From contig WLWX01000001.1 of NCBI GenBank assembly GCA_012103375.1, forward strand, positions 2,274,492 through 2,338,491: a stretch of 64,000 bases of DNA. The letters run 5' to 3'. This stretch comes from Paracoccaceae bacterium (GTDB lineage Bacteria > Pseudomonadota > Alphaproteobacteria > Rhodobacterales > Rhodobacteraceae). The translations under genes and the position numbers were made by a program. Below the pieces are notes generated by a model. The model was not told the origin of the DNA, ran no database searches, and worked only from the letters and a program-made list of their open reading frames with translations. How positions within the stretch are numbered: the stretch's first letter is position 1; each line of letters begins with the position of its first letter. Of this stretch, positions 36,196 through 45,367 are shown piece after piece.

Positions 36196-38247
36196 TTAGA
36201 AGAAATCGTCCCATGTGGTGTCGAACAGGATCAGCGCCTCGGCGTTCAGGGCGGTGATCTGGACACTTTGTGTCCCGTCGATCCAAACCGTCTCAAACGA
36301 AAATGCCGATCCGGTGTTGGTGCCGGCCAGATGTGCCGCAAGCGCGGGGGCAAGGCTGTTGGTTCTGTCGCTGTTGAAGATGAACTCGTCCCCTTCGTCT
36401 AGGTTGAAATCGCGAACGATATTGCGGCCTTGCGTGGCCACGAATGTATCGGCACCCGTGCCGCCGATCAGATCGTCCTGGCCATTCCCGCCGACCAGGA
36501 CGTCATCGCCAGGGCCACCAACCAGTGAATCGTTGCCATCGCCGCCCAACAGAACATCATCACCCATCAGCCCGACCAGACGATCATTTCCGCCCGCGCC
36601 CTCGATCCGGTTTGCGCCGGAATTCCCGAGGGCGTGGTTACGCAGGTCGTTGCCGAAAATGTCCAGATCATCCCCACCCAGCAGGGCGATTGCATTCAGT
36701 TTGTCACCCATCTGCGAAGATGTGCCGACCCAGATCCGTTCCCAGCCATTGCCGCCGGTGACGTGTGCCAGCCCGGCTCCGCCGGTGTCGACCCAGCTTT
36801 CCAGCGCATGTGCCGATCTGGTTTCAACGCTGGCGAAGCCGAATGTCTTGTCGTCGAAGACGACCCATTCAAACTCGCTAAGGCGGGTTCGGGCCGACCC
36901 GGTTTCCACGATCAGCGTCGCGCCCTCCCACCGGGTGGCATAGGCGTTGAGGCTGGCTGCGAAAATCGCGGTACCCTCGCCCGGCCCGCCGATCAGGCTG
37001 TCGTAGCCGACCGAGGTTCGCGCGGTATCATCGCCAGCGCCCAGATCGACATAATCATTTCCAGGCCCGGTGATCGCCGTGTCAGGGCCGCCTTTGAGGT
37101 GCAGGGTCGCGCCGTATTCATGGGCGGTGACCGTTTCCGCCCGAATGGTGCCGTCCACAATGCGAAAGGTGACGAGGTTGGCGGCGGCCTCGGTCGGGGC
37201 GCCATAGTTGGTGCCCTCGTTCACGAAGAGTGTTGGGGCGAGGTAGCCCTCCTCAGGGCCCGAACGGATTGAGCTGTCGACGACCACGGTATTGTGCTGG
37301 TCCCGCCCGCCGTGGAAGTTGATATCCCGGTTGGTTTTGGCGACGTGGAGGTCGTTGCCGGTGGCCGAGGTATAGCTGGCAAAGGTGACCGCATGGCGCA
37401 TGTCCATGATCGTAAGGTCGCGAAAGCTGCTGTCCTGAACATCGCGGATCCACAGGCCATAGCCGTTGCCGCCAATGCCCTTGTTCACGGCCCCGTCGAT
37501 GGTGATGTCGCGCGCTGTCAGCCCAGTGCTGTCCGCCACCGTGATCCCGTGTGAGGCGGCATCCTGGATCGAGATATCGAACAGCGTTGCGTTTGCCGTT
37601 CCGCCGATCATGATCATCGTACTGCCCATCGCCTGTGGCGCGGTGTTGGAAAAATCCGAAGCCTCGGCGGTGCCCCAGCCGCCGCGGATTGTAATCCCGC
37701 TGAGCGTGTTGCCGTCGATGATTTGGCGATCTTCAACCGTCGTATAGGCGGGGTCGAAATCGAAGGCCAGCGGGGTTTCAAACTCGACCCGGTTGCCCTG
37801 AACGACTGTTACTTTGGTCAATGTGGTGCGCAGGTTCTTGTCCTGCTGCCAGACCTGATCGCCGATTTCGGCAAAGAAGGCGGCGGTGTTTTCCTGGGTG
37901 AAATAGAGGTAATCGCCCACCTGCGCCCCGTGGCCCTGACCCAACACCGCCGCAGTCGCACCGGCCCTTGCAGGGGCTGCCAGTTCATAGGTGTCGCCGA
38001 TTTGCGGGTGATGCAGGGCGTGGCCAAGCTGGATCGCGGGCGCGTTGCCGAGCGTGGGGTGGGCGATGATCGTCGTCTGCGCGCTGCCGGCCCCGACCAG
38101 CGAGATATCGTCGCGATCAATGACCACGGTTCTGTTGAAGACAAAGGTGCCCGCTGCCAGATGGATCGTGGTTTCACCGACCGCCGCGTCGATGATGCCC
38201 TGCAACGTCGCCGCGTCTGTGTTCGGGTCTACAAAAACGTCCTGCAT
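36196..38247 (-). CDS. Secreted right-handed beta-helix protein with RTX calcium-binding repeats
   Basis: 683 residues from ATG 38247, with GAGG eight bases before it; the in-frame ATG at 38286 is less well placed. The N-terminal 350 residues form a pectate-lyase-like parallel beta-helix (NTLSGITIRGGWG, DITIDGAVNKGIGGNGYGLWIRDV, SSFRDLTIMDM), akin to mannuronan C5-epimerases or polysaccharide lyases. Around 530-620 come nonapeptide RTX repeats such as GGDGNDSLVGGPGDDVLVGGNG. The acidic C-terminus ends DTTWDDFF, like a type I secretion signal. There is no N-terminal signal peptide, and no type I secretion genes are adjacent. Target polysaccharide unknown. Confidence 0.87.
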   Translation of the reverse strand: MQDVFVDPNTDAATLQGIIDAAVGETTIHLAAGTFVFNRTVVIDRDDISLVGAGSAQTTIIAHPTLGNAPAIQLGHALHHPQIGDTYELAAPARAGATAAVLGQGHGAQVGDYLYFTQENTAAFFAEIGDQVWQQDKNLRTTLTKVTVVQGNRVEFETPLAFDFDPAYTTVEDRQIIDGNTLSGITIRGGWGTAEASDFSNTAPQAMGSTMIMIGGTANATLFDISIQDAASHGITVADSTGLTARDITIDGAVNKGIGGNGYGLWIRDVQDSSFRDLTIMDMRHAVTFASYTSATGNDLHVAKTNRDINFHGGRDQHNTVVVDSSIRSGPEEGYLAPTLFVNEGTNYGAPTEAAANLVTFRIVDGTIRAETVTAHEYGATLHLKGGPDTAITGPGNDYVDLGAGDDTARTSVGYDSLIGGPGEGTAIFAASLNAYATRWEGATLIVETGSARTRLSEFEWVVFDDKTFGFASVETRSAHALESWVDTGGAGLAHVTGGNGWERIWVGTSSQMGDKLNAIALLGGDDLDIFGNDLRNHALGNSGANRIEGAGGNDRLVGLMGDDVLLGGDGNDSLVGGPGDDVLVGGNGQDDLIGGTGADTFVATQGRNIVRDFNLDEGDEFIFNSDRTNSLAPALAAHLAGTNTGSAFSFETVWIDGTQSVQITALNAEALILFDTTWDDFF

Positions 38248-38493
38248 GTCCGCCTCGGTCGGGAAATCTACCCTAAGTTGTATCAAATCCCCCGAGGCAG
38301 CCCGAGTCAGATAAATCCCTATCTGCAGGAATCCCCGCAGGCGAGTTTTGGCTTAGATTTTGTGGGAGGTTGGCCCGGTAACTGGGACAGTGCGGCCGAC
38401 ATTACCCGCAGATGACGTCGCGCTTGCGGTTTCTTGGCGACACAAAGAAAAGCGTGGAAAAATGAAGCCTTACGACAGGTTACAGAGGATGCA

Positions 38494-40869
38494 TCATGCC
38501 TGTTTTTCAGCACGCGCGACGTTGGCCTTAACGGCTGCAAAGACATCGGGAGTGACCGAGATGGAATCAATTCCGTAGTCGACCAGCAGTTTGGCAAACT
38601 CAGGATCGTTGCTTGGTGCCTGACCGCAGAGGCCGACTTTTGCGCCAGCTGCGTGCGCCCGCGTGATCACTTCGCGGATCATCCATTGCACGGCCGGGTC
38701 ACGTTCCTGAAACAGTTGGGCCAGTTGCTCGGAATCCCGGTCCACGCCCAGGGTCAGCTGCGTCAGATCGTTAGAGCCGATCGAAAACCCGTCGAAGCGT
38801 TCGGCAAATTGTTTGGCCAGAATGACGTTCGAGGGCACTTCGCACATGACGTAGACCTCCAGCCCGTCTTTGCCCCGCTCCAATCCGTTTTCGGCCATGA
38901 CCTCCAGCACATTGTCGGCTTCTTCTACGGTGCGGCAGAAGGGGATCATCACCACCACGTTGGTAAAGCCCAGCCGCCCCCGGAGGCGTTGAATGGCGCG
39001 GCATTCCAATGCGAAGCCATCCTTGTAAGCGTCTGAGTAATAACGGGAGGCACCGCGAAAACCGATCATCGGGTTTTCTTCGTCCGGTTCGAATGCGCGC
39101 CCGCCCAGAAGGTCAGCATACTCGTTGGACTTAAAGTCGCTCATCCGGACGATGACAGGCTTGGGGAACTGTACGGCGGCGATCCGCGACAGGCCCATGG
39201 CCAATGTCTCGACGAAGTAATCGGCGCGGTTGCCGTACCCTTTGGTCAGATCATCAATCTGTTGACGCTCGGCCGGGTCTGTCAACTGATCGAAACGCGT
39301 CAGGGCCAGCGGATGCACCCGGATTGTGTTGCCGATCACGAACTCCATCCGCGCCAAGCCGACGCCATCGGCGGGCAGTCGCCACCACCGCGCCGCCGCT
39401 GCCGGATTGGCCATGTTGAGCATGATCGCTGTGCGCGTGTCGGGCATCTGGCCGAGGTCGATGTCTGCAACCTCGACCTCGGCGATGCCAGCGTAAACAT
39501 GGCCTTCTTCACCCTCAGCGCAGGAAACGGTGACGTCTTGCTGGTCATGCAGCACATGCGTTGCATCGCCGGTTCCGACGATGGCCGTCAGGCCGAGTTC
39601 GCGACTGACGATTGCAGCATGCGAGGTGCGCCCGCCGTGGTCAGTGATGATCGCCGAGGCGCGCTTCATGATCGGAACCCAGTCGGGATCGGTGATGGCA
39701 GTCACCAAGACTGATCCATCGATAAACTGGTCGATGTCACGCGGCGATTCCAACATGCAGACCTGTCCGGTGGACACTGCACTGCCAACGCTGAGCCCGG
39801 TCAGCAAGCGCTTGCCGGTGGAAGTCAGCGTATAGGATTTCAGGGCCGACACGTCAGCGCGTGACTGCACAGTTTCCGGACGGGCCTGTACGATGAAAAG
39901 CTTGCCGGTGTCGCCGTCGCGCGCCCATTCCATGTCCATGGGCCGACCGTAGTGGTCCTCGATCGTTTTTGCCTGACGGGCCAGCGCCAGGATCTCATCC
40001 TCGCTCAGTACAAAAGCGGCGCGCTCGGACTTCGATGTCGGGACGTTCTTGGTTTGCTGCGTACCGCGCCCATAGATCATCTTGATTTTCTTGGCGCCCA
40101 TGCTTCGTTCAATGATCGGCACCAGGTTCGGATCATCGAGGAAGGGCTTGTAGACCATGTATTCATCAGGGCTGACCGCGCCCTGTACGACGTTCTCGCC
40201 AAGTCCCCAGGCGGCGTTGATCAGTACCACCTTGTCAAAGCCGGATTCGGTATCGATGGAAAACATCACCCCTGACCCGCCAGTATCGGCGCGCACCATC
40301 TGTTGGATGCCGACCGACAGTGCCACCTTCTGGTGGTCAAAGCCGTGCAGCGTGCGATAGGTGATGGCCCGGTCGGTGAAAAGTGAGGCATAGCAACGCT
40401 TGCAGGCGGCAAGCAGATCAGCCGCACCGACGACGTTCAGAAAGGTTTCCTGCTGGCCGGCGAAGCTGGCGTCAGGCAGGTCTTCGGCTGTCGCGGACGA
40501 GCGCACGGCCACCGACGGAGCCTTGCTGCGGATACGCTGGCCCAACTCGGCGTATGCAGCGCGGATGTCATCCTCAAGCTCTTTCGGCCAGGCAGCACCG
40601 ATGATCATCTTTCGGATGCGTGCACCTGTATCCTGAAGCGTCTGGTTTCCGGTGTCGTGGTCGTCCAGCGCCGCTTTGATCCGGTCGAACAGGGCATTCT
40701 GGGCAATAAACTGGCGGTAGGCCCCGGCCGTGGTGGCAAATCCCGCCGGGACGCTGATGCCCTTGGGCTCCAGATTGGCCACCATTTCACCTAACGAGGC
40801 GTTTTTGCCGCCGACCAGCGCAACATCGCCCTTCCCGAGCGATTCAAACCACAAGACGTTCTTTCCCAT
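38494..40869 (-). CDS. ppsA: Phosphoenolpyruvate synthase
   Basis: 791 residues from ATG 40869 (MGKNVLWFESLGKGDVALVGGKNASLGEM in parts). It converts pyruvate and ATP to PEP, AMP and phosphate. The N-terminal ATP-grasp domain has KAPSVAVRSSATAEDLPDASFAGQQET (in parts). The phosphohistidine domain has the catalytic His in HGGRTSHAAIVSRE near 415. The PEP/pyruvate barrel has GFRGASRYYSDAY, GSNDLTQLTLGVDRDS and GLCGQAPSNDPEF. Length and motifs fit PpsA rather than PPDK. An FNR-box-like palindrome lies 61 bases upstream in the gap shared with the gene at 41010. Confidence 0.95.
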   Translation of the reverse strand: MGKNVLWFESLGKGDVALVGGKNASLGEMVANLEPKGISVPAGFATTAGAYRQFIAQNALFDRIKAALDDHDTGNQTLQDTGARIRKMIIGAAWPKELEDDIRAAYAELGQRIRSKAPSVAVRSSATAEDLPDASFAGQQETFLNVVGAADLLAACKRCYASLFTDRAITYRTLHGFDHQKVALSVGIQQMVRADTGGSGVMFSIDTESGFDKVVLINAAWGLGENVVQGAVSPDEYMVYKPFLDDPNLVPIIERSMGAKKIKMIYGRGTQQTKNVPTSKSERAAFVLSEDEILALARQAKTIEDHYGRPMDMEWARDGDTGKLFIVQARPETVQSRADVSALKSYTLTSTGKRLLTGLSVGSAVSTGQVCMLESPRDIDQFIDGSVLVTAITDPDWVPIMKRASAIITDHGGRTSHAAIVSRELGLTAIVGTGDATHVLHDQQDVTVSCAEGEEGHVYAGIAEVEVADIDLGQMPDTRTAIMLNMANPAAAARWWRLPADGVGLARMEFVIGNTIRVHPLALTRFDQLTDPAERQQIDDLTKGYGNRADYFVETLAMGLSRIAAVQFPKPVIVRMSDFKSNEYADLLGGRAFEPDEENPMIGFRGASRYYSDAYKDGFALECRAIQRLRGRLGFTNVVVMIPFCRTVEEADNVLEVMAENGLERGKDGLEVYVMCEVPSNVILAKQFAERFDGFSIGSNDLTQLTLGVDRDSEQLAQLFQERDPAVQWMIREVITRAHAAGAKVGLCGQAPSNDPEFAKLLVDYGIDSISVTPDVFAAVKANVARAEKQA

Positions 40870-40929
40870 CGCCCCACTCCGAAAATCCTCATCACGAGGG
40901 CAGAGTAGGTGGCGAAAAACAGCGGCGGA

Positions 40930-40943
40930 TTGATCCGGATCAT
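40930..40943. promoter_or_regulatory. FNR/Dnr-type operator, one mismatch
   Basis: TTGATCCGGATCAT matches TTGAT-N4-ATCAA at nine of ten fixed positions. It lies between the divergent ppsA (start 40869) and the small gene at 41010. On the ppsA side TACTCT could serve as a -10 about 25 bases away. FNR-family proteins bind such sites under low oxygen. Confidence 0.75.
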
Positions 40944-41009
40944 CTTTTGCGCGGTGACTTGGGTGATCTTCACCACGACCCGAGACACCCGATGAACGGA
41001 GAGCTGACA

Positions 41010-41390
41010 ATGACCAAAAGTGACCTTGAAGCTCTGGCAGAAGAAATCGAACGCTTGCCCGAGTATGACCCAGCCCTGACCCGACGCGCGTTTGATCTGG
41101 TCGAGATCGCCATGCCGCAGGTTGATCGGCAATTGATCGAAGCCGATGCTTTGGGAACCGTCGATGCGGTGGTCTTGCTGATCGACCATGAATTCCCTGG
41201 CTGGTCGCTGCGCATGGATGGCATTGCCAACGAAAGGAATGGCCACTGGCATTGCACGCTACGCAGATCGACGACACGCGACAACGACGCCTTCATCGGC
41301 ATCGGCAAGGGACCGAAGCTTTCAAACGCATTGATCGGGGCGTTGCTGAAATCCCTGGCGCGCAAGGCAAAGGCAGCAACCTCAATTTGA
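41010..41390 (+). CDS. Uncharacterised small cytoplasmic protein
   Basis: 126 residues from ATG 41010, with GGAG about eight bases upstream; ATG 40992 is possible. The N-terminal half is acidic and helical (DLEALAEEIERLPEYDPALTRRAFDLVE). The C-terminal half has PGWSLRMDGI...GHWHCTLRRS and GKGPKLSNALIGALLKSLARKAK. The alternation of a W-rich strand and a C-terminal ALI..LL helix recalls the phage ABA-sandwich fold, but this is only an impression. It shares an FNR-type operator with ppsA. No membrane span or signal. Confidence 0.7.
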   Translation: MTKSDLEALAEEIERLPEYDPALTRRAFDLVEIAMPQVDRQLIEADALGTVDAVVLLIDHEFPGWSLRMDGIANERNGHWHCTLRRSTTRDNDAFIGIGKGPKLSNALIGALLKSLARKAKAATSI

Positions 41391-41674
41391 TCCACGAAGT
41401 GGTTGTTGGGCAATGCGTGACTTCAATGAGTGACGGCATTGGCCAAACCAGGTCATACGTCTGAAGGTGCACGGGGCAGACAGTTCATCGCCCGCTGACG
41501 AATACGACCAGATATCTGGTGCGCGACCCAGTGCCGTGGATCTGCGCAATTCTGTGATGCGCATCAACTATGCAGCGGGTCGCACCACTCACGCGGGCGC
41601 CGAGACGATTATTGCCTATGTCGATGCGCAAGGTCTGTCGCCGGAGCGGCGGATCGAAACAGACCCACGGGCGG

Positions 41675-42163
41675 CTATTTCGACTTGATTTCGATTTTCT
41701 GAGTCGTCGATTTCGCTTCTGCGGGTTTTCCAATTTTAATTCGCAGAACGCCGTCGGCGAATTTCGCGTCGATTGCGTCGCCCTCGGGGTCAAAGCCAAG
41801 GTTGACCCGGCGACTGAAACTGCCGTAGCGCCGTTCGACCAGGTGGTAATCTTTTTCGTCTTCCCGACGGTCGCTGCTTTTTTCGCCTTTGATCGTCAGG
41901 ACGCCGCCCGTCACCGAGACGTCCAGATCGGATTCTTTCGCGCCTGGAATTTCGGCCGTCATCTCCACCATCTCGTCAGATTCAGCGACGTCCAGCGCAG
42001 GCATGAGCGGCATGTTCGACGGCCAGCCATAAGCTTCGTCGCCGTCGGTTGAGTGATGGCGAAGGCGATCGAAGACGTTGTCGAATTCATTCTGAAGTGT
42101 CTGAAAGATGGAATACCGCGACGGTTCGGTCGTTGGTGTTGTGCGAATTGAATTGCGTGCCAT
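41675..42163 (-). CDS. Small heat-shock protein, Hsp20/alpha-crystallin family
   Basis: 162 residues. The N-terminal arm (FQTLQNEFDNVFDRL) leads to an alpha-crystallin domain at about 50-150: PALDVAESDEMVEMTAEIPGA, LTIKGEKSSDRREDEKDYHLVERRYGSFSRRV (in parts) and DAKFADGVLRIKIGKP. An ATP-independent chaperone that holds unfolding proteins in large oligomers. It faces away from the bactofilin-like gene across a perfect FNR box. The 284 bases downstream, 41391-41674, show no convincing gene. Confidence 0.94.
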   Translation of the reverse strand: MARNSIRTTPTTEPSRYSIFQTLQNEFDNVFDRLRHHSTDGDEAYGWPSNMPLMPALDVAESDEMVEMTAEIPGAKESDLDVSVTGGVLTIKGEKSSDRREDEKDYHLVERRYGSFSRRVNLGFDPEGDAIDAKFADGVLRIKIGKPAEAKSTTQKIEIKSK

Positions 42164-42246
42164 TTGTGCCTCCGGAATGAAAGGGCGCCGGTTTGGGCGG
42201 CGCGGTTGATCTTATCACGAAAATAGCTGTTGCGATTGCACCGTGA

Positions 42247-42260
42247 TTGATCCGCATCAA
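42247..42260. promoter_or_regulatory. FNR/Dnr-type operator, perfect match
   Basis: TTGATCCGCATCAA between hsp20 (start 42163) and the gene at 42317. On the plus strand GATAAT at 42280-42285 would place the start of transcription about 39-41 bases from the box centre, the classic spacing for FNR activation. Confidence 0.85.
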
Positions 42261-42316
42261 AATTTTTCGACCAACTTGCGATAATTCTGTGCCGAGTGAA
42301 CTCGCAGGAGGGGGAC

Positions 42317-43507
42317 ATGACGGGCAAATGCGTTTTATTCGGTTTGGTGGCGCTTTGGCTTACCGCGACCGCCGCGGTCGCCGATAGCGTTTCCAATAGC
42401 CATGGCGGTGACGACTACGTCGCAGGCAGTGGAATCAATGAGACATTTCAGGGCAGTCGGGATATTTTTGCGGCCGGAAATTCGGTTGCCGTAAAAGGGA
42501 CATCCGGCAGCGATGCGCATGTCGTCGGCTTCGATGTGGATATCGATGCAACGACCGGAGCAGACCTGTACGCAGCAGGTGGTGCGGTGACTGTGCGCGG
42601 TACAGTGGGCGAAGATCTGACCGTCAGCGGGTTCTCGGTCCGAACTGCAGAAGGCGCTGTAACCAGCGGAAATGCCAGGCTATTTGGCGGCACGCTGACG
42701 ATTGACGGACCCGTCGAAGGGGCGCTGACCGCGATGGGCGGCGAGGTGATCCTGAACGCGCGCATAGCGGGCGATGCCTGGTTGGTCGCGGATACCATTC
42801 GATTTGGCCCTGATGCGGAAGTCCTGGGACAGCTACGATATTCTTCGGACGCGCAGATTGACGTGCCTGGGGACGTCGCCGCACCGGACCGGGTCCAATT
42901 CACGCAATTGAAAAAGCTGGATCTGGTCAGCGATATTCACGGCGGCTGGGCACGGCCCGAATTTCCGATCTTGCCTTCGTTCATTTCGCTTTTCTCGGGG
43001 TTTTTGATCACGTTGCTTTTGATGGTTGTCATTGGCGCGATCCTTCTGTCATTCGCGCCGAAACTGGTTGAGCGTACGCGCGCCCCAATTGCGCAAAGCC
43101 CCGGGCGCGCGTTTCTGATCGGCATTATCGGTTTGTCCATGCTGTTTGGTCTGGTGCCGATCACGGCGCTTACGATTGTAGGATTGCCATTGGTGCCTAT
43201 TCTAATTCTGGCAATCATCCTTGCGTGGATGCTGGGGTATCTGCTGGGAATTTATGCGATTGCAATAAAGGCATTGCACGTATTTGGGCAAAAGACGGAT
43301 CTGTCGAACATCGCCCGACTGGCCGCTTTGGCCGTCGCGATTGTCGTAATTACCATTCTCAATTTCATTCCGTTTGTCGGGTGGGTGGTCAATTACACGG
43401 TCGTCCTGCTGGGGCTGGGTGGTATGACGACGGTTTTGTTCAATCGAATACTGGGCAAACCGGGATTGGCCCGTGACGTCGATATGAAACCGATCGAAGA
43501 CGAGTGA
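42317..43507 (+). CDS. Bactofilin-like polymer-forming protein with C-terminal membrane domain
   Basis: 396 residues from ATG 42317 behind AGGAGGGGG. A signal peptide or anchor (CVLFGLVALWLTATAAVADS) is followed by about 150 residues of short beta-repeats (DDYVAGSG, DLYAAGGAVTVRGTVGEDLTVSG, ARLFGGTLTIDGPVEGALTAMGGEVILNARIAGDAWLVAD in parts), the pattern of bactofilin or polymer-forming cytoskeletal domains. From about 225 to 385 come four to five membrane helices (FLITLLLMVVIGAILLSF, ILILAIILAWMLGYLLGIYAIA). Probably a periplasmic beta-solenoid tethered to the inner membrane. First gene after a perfect FNR box. Confidence 0.85.
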   Translation: MTGKCVLFGLVALWLTATAAVADSVSNSHGGDDYVAGSGINETFQGSRDIFAAGNSVAVKGTSGSDAHVVGFDVDIDATTGADLYAAGGAVTVRGTVGEDLTVSGFSVRTAEGAVTSGNARLFGGTLTIDGPVEGALTAMGGEVILNARIAGDAWLVADTIRFGPDAEVLGQLRYSSDAQIDVPGDVAAPDRVQFTQLKKLDLVSDIHGGWARPEFPILPSFISLFSGFLITLLLMVVIGAILLSFAPKLVERTRAPIAQSPGRAFLIGIIGLSMLFGLVPITALTIVGLPLVPILILAIILAWMLGYLLGIYAIAIKALHVFGQKTDLSNIARLAALAVAIVVITILNFIPFVGWVVNYTVVLLGLGGMTTVLFNRILGKPGLARDVDMKPIEDE

Positions 43508-43521
43508 GGAAGGGCAAAGCC

Positions 43522-43953
43522 ATGTCTGCCAAGGGATTGGAAGTGATCGACCACACCGTGCAGCAAACCCACGAATGGGTAAATGAGCTGATCGAGCGGT
43601 TGGACTGGATCAGTCACCGGGACGCATTGCGTTTGTTGCGGGTGACGCTGCATGGAATTCGCGATCATCTGAAACTGGATGAAACCGCGCAATTCGCAGC
43701 ACAGCTGCCGTTATTGATCCGGGGGATGTTTTTTGAAGGCTGGGTGCCAAAGAATACGCCGGTCAAACAGCGCCATGCGGTGGATTTCGTAGCGGCAATT
43801 GAATCTCAGGTGGGTGACGTATTGGATTATCGTGGTGCCGAAGACATCGCCACGGTTTTCAAATTATTGAACGCCAAAATCTCGCGCGGTGAAGTGGCGG
43901 ACGTGCGGGCGAGTCTGCCGGGTGAAATCCGCGCAATGTGGCCGGAGGCTTGA
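43522..43953 (+). CDS. DUF2267 family protein
   Basis: 143 residues from ATG 43522, 14 bases after the bactofilin-like gene. The DUF2267 pattern is clear: WVNELIERLDWISHRDALRLLRVTLHGIRDHLKLDETAQFAAQLPLLIRGMFFEGW (read in parts), then VLDYRGAEDIATVFKLLNAKISRGEVADVRASLPGEIRAMW. A helical cytoplasmic protein often found beside Hsp20, CBS-domain or stress genes. Biochemical role unknown. Likely in one operon with its neighbours on both sides. Confidence 0.9.
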   Translation: MSAKGLEVIDHTVQQTHEWVNELIERLDWISHRDALRLLRVTLHGIRDHLKLDETAQFAAQLPLLIRGMFFEGWVPKNTPVKQRHAVDFVAAIESQVGDVLDYRGAEDIATVFKLLNAKISRGEVADVRASLPGEIRAMWPEA

Positions 43954-43954
43954 T

Positions 43955-44374
43955 ATGGAGCGCGATGATATTGAGCTGAACATCAGTTCAGAATACATGC
44001 GACGGCTGATCGAGAAATTGCGGGCCGTGATGGGGCGCGAGGCAGAGGTTACGCCGAACCTGGGCGGCAACGAAAGCGATGATGAGGTTCCCGCGACATT
44101 GCAGGAAACGCCCGGAGATCTGCTGTTGGATGAGTTGCGCGATGAGATTGAAGCGCTCGACGTCGATGAACGCCACGAGCTGGTCGCGCTGATGTGGGTG
44201 GGGCGGGGCGACTTTAGCGCCGCGGAATGGCCCGAAGCGTTGGCCCTGGCCGAAGAACGCCATGATCGGCCAACCTCGGACTACCTGATGTCTCATCCCC
44301 GGGTTGCCGATCAGATCGCCAGCGGGCTGGAGGATCTGGGCCACGATCATATCCTGCAGGATGGCCTGTACTGA
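43955..44374 (+). CDS. DUF3775 family protein
   Basis: 139 residues from ATG 43955, one base after the stop of the DUF2267 gene. The core LDELRDEIEALDVDERHELVALMWVGRGDFSAAEW (in parts) followed by EERHDRPTSDYLMSHPRVADQIASGLEDLG matches DUF3775, a small alphaproteobacterial family of unknown role. Acidic, helical, cytoplasmic. Third gene of the FNR-box operon starting at 42317. The stop is followed by about 150 bases to the end of the convergent VIT1 gene, with nothing recognised there. Confidence 0.85.
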   Translation: MERDDIELNISSEYMRRLIEKLRAVMGREAEVTPNLGGNESDDEVPATLQETPGDLLLDELRDEIEALDVDERHELVALMWVGRGDFSAAEWPEALALAEERHDRPTSDYLMSHPRVADQIASGLEDLGHDHILQDGLY

Positions 44375-44525
44375 GCGATCAAGCGTCGTTCCGTGCGCTG
44401 GTCGGCAGGTTGTTGAGGCCACCGGACAGATATTCAGAGCAGCGTCAGCGCCTATGCTGGACGAAGTGAAGGCCGTGCGGGATGAAAAGTGCAAAGCCCT
44501 GCGGTGGCTGAAGCTGAAAAGATCC

Positions 44526-45242
44526 TCAGCCGACGAACGATTGAACGGCGGCACCTGTTGCGTAGGCGATGGTTGCCGCGATGGTTCCGATTCCGGCGGT
44601 TTCAAGTCCCGAGCGCCACCAAGGCGCCAGCGACCAGCGGCTTTTTGCGGTGCCGATGGCAAAAAACACCAACCCGGTGACCGCGATTGAGATCGGGAAT
44701 GCCTGCGTCAACTCAAACAGATAGGGCACCAGCGGCACAAGACCGGCCAGCAGGAATGCGATGAAGGTGGCCAGGGCTGCGGGAAGCGGGCGCGGACTGG
44801 CCGGAGGCAGGCCGTATTCATCCACCAGCATCAGGTCGATCCAATTGTCGTGATCCCTGGCAATGGCCGTGGCAGCGGCGTCCAGCACCGGACCGCTCAG
44901 CCCTTTGAGGGCCAGAATATGGCGCAGCTCGGCCAATTCTCCTTCGGGGTTGTCGGCGATCTGCTGCGCTTCGATCTGCCGCAAACGGCGTCGATCATCT
45001 GAATCGGCCTTGGTGCCTGAATAATTCGCCGCCGCCATGGAAAATCCGTCAGCAAGCACATTGGCCAGACCAAGCGTGACGATGATTGTCGGCGAAAGCC
45101 CGGCGCCCTGCACGCCCGAAACCAGCGCAAAAGTCGTGACGGCCCCGTCGATTGCGCCGTAGATCATGTCGCGCAGATGGCCGGGGCGTTGCGGAACCGA
45201 CAGGCGGTCCGCGACCTCGGCAGGGGAATGGCCATGGGTCAT
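44526..45242 (-). CDS. VIT1/CCC1 family iron/manganese transporter
   Basis: 238 residues from ATG 45242; a longer frame to 45308 would run over the FNR box and is rejected. The family block LRDMIYGAIDGAVTTFALVSGVQGAGL is followed by GLANVLADGFSMAAANYSGTK, the metal-binding first-helix region. Helices AALATFIAFLLAGLVPLVPYL, SIAVTGLVFFAIGTAKSRW and the C-terminal GIGTIAATIAYATGA complete the five-span layout. Homologues carry Fe2+ or Mn2+ out of the cytosol. No ferritin domain is fused. It shares a perfect FNR box with the phasin gene. Confidence 0.92.
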   Translation of the reverse strand: MTHGHSPAEVADRLSVPQRPGHLRDMIYGAIDGAVTTFALVSGVQGAGLSPTIIVTLGLANVLADGFSMAAANYSGTKADSDDRRRLRQIEAQQIADNPEGELAELRHILALKGLSGPVLDAAATAIARDHDNWIDLMLVDEYGLPPASPRPLPAALATFIAFLLAGLVPLVPYLFELTQAFPISIAVTGLVFFAIGTAKSRWSLAPWWRSGLETAGIGTIAATIAYATGAAVQSFVG

Positions 45243-45294
45243 GGGTGCCTCCGAAAGCTCAGAGGTGATTTTGGTCCCAGGGCCCGCCTTTTGG

Positions 45295-45308
45295 TTGATG
45301 CAGATCAA
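45295..45308. promoter_or_regulatory. FNR/Dnr-type operator, perfect match
   Basis: TTGATGCAGATCAA between the divergent VIT1 gene (start 45242) and the phasin gene (start 45368), 53 and 60 bases from the two starts. Confidence 0.85.
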
Positions 45309-45367
45309 GGCACAAAACGAATTGGCGATGATGCTTGCATGCCAAACCGCAAAAGGGGGCTATAATC

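Noticed and set aside
41467-41688. 73-codon plus-strand frame beside hsp20
   Set aside because: Ends inside hsp20 on the other strand and shows no family pattern; may be chance.
42221-42235. TTGATCTTATCAC near hsp20 as another FNR box
   Set aside because: Spacer between half-sites is three, not four, bases and the right half is imperfect.
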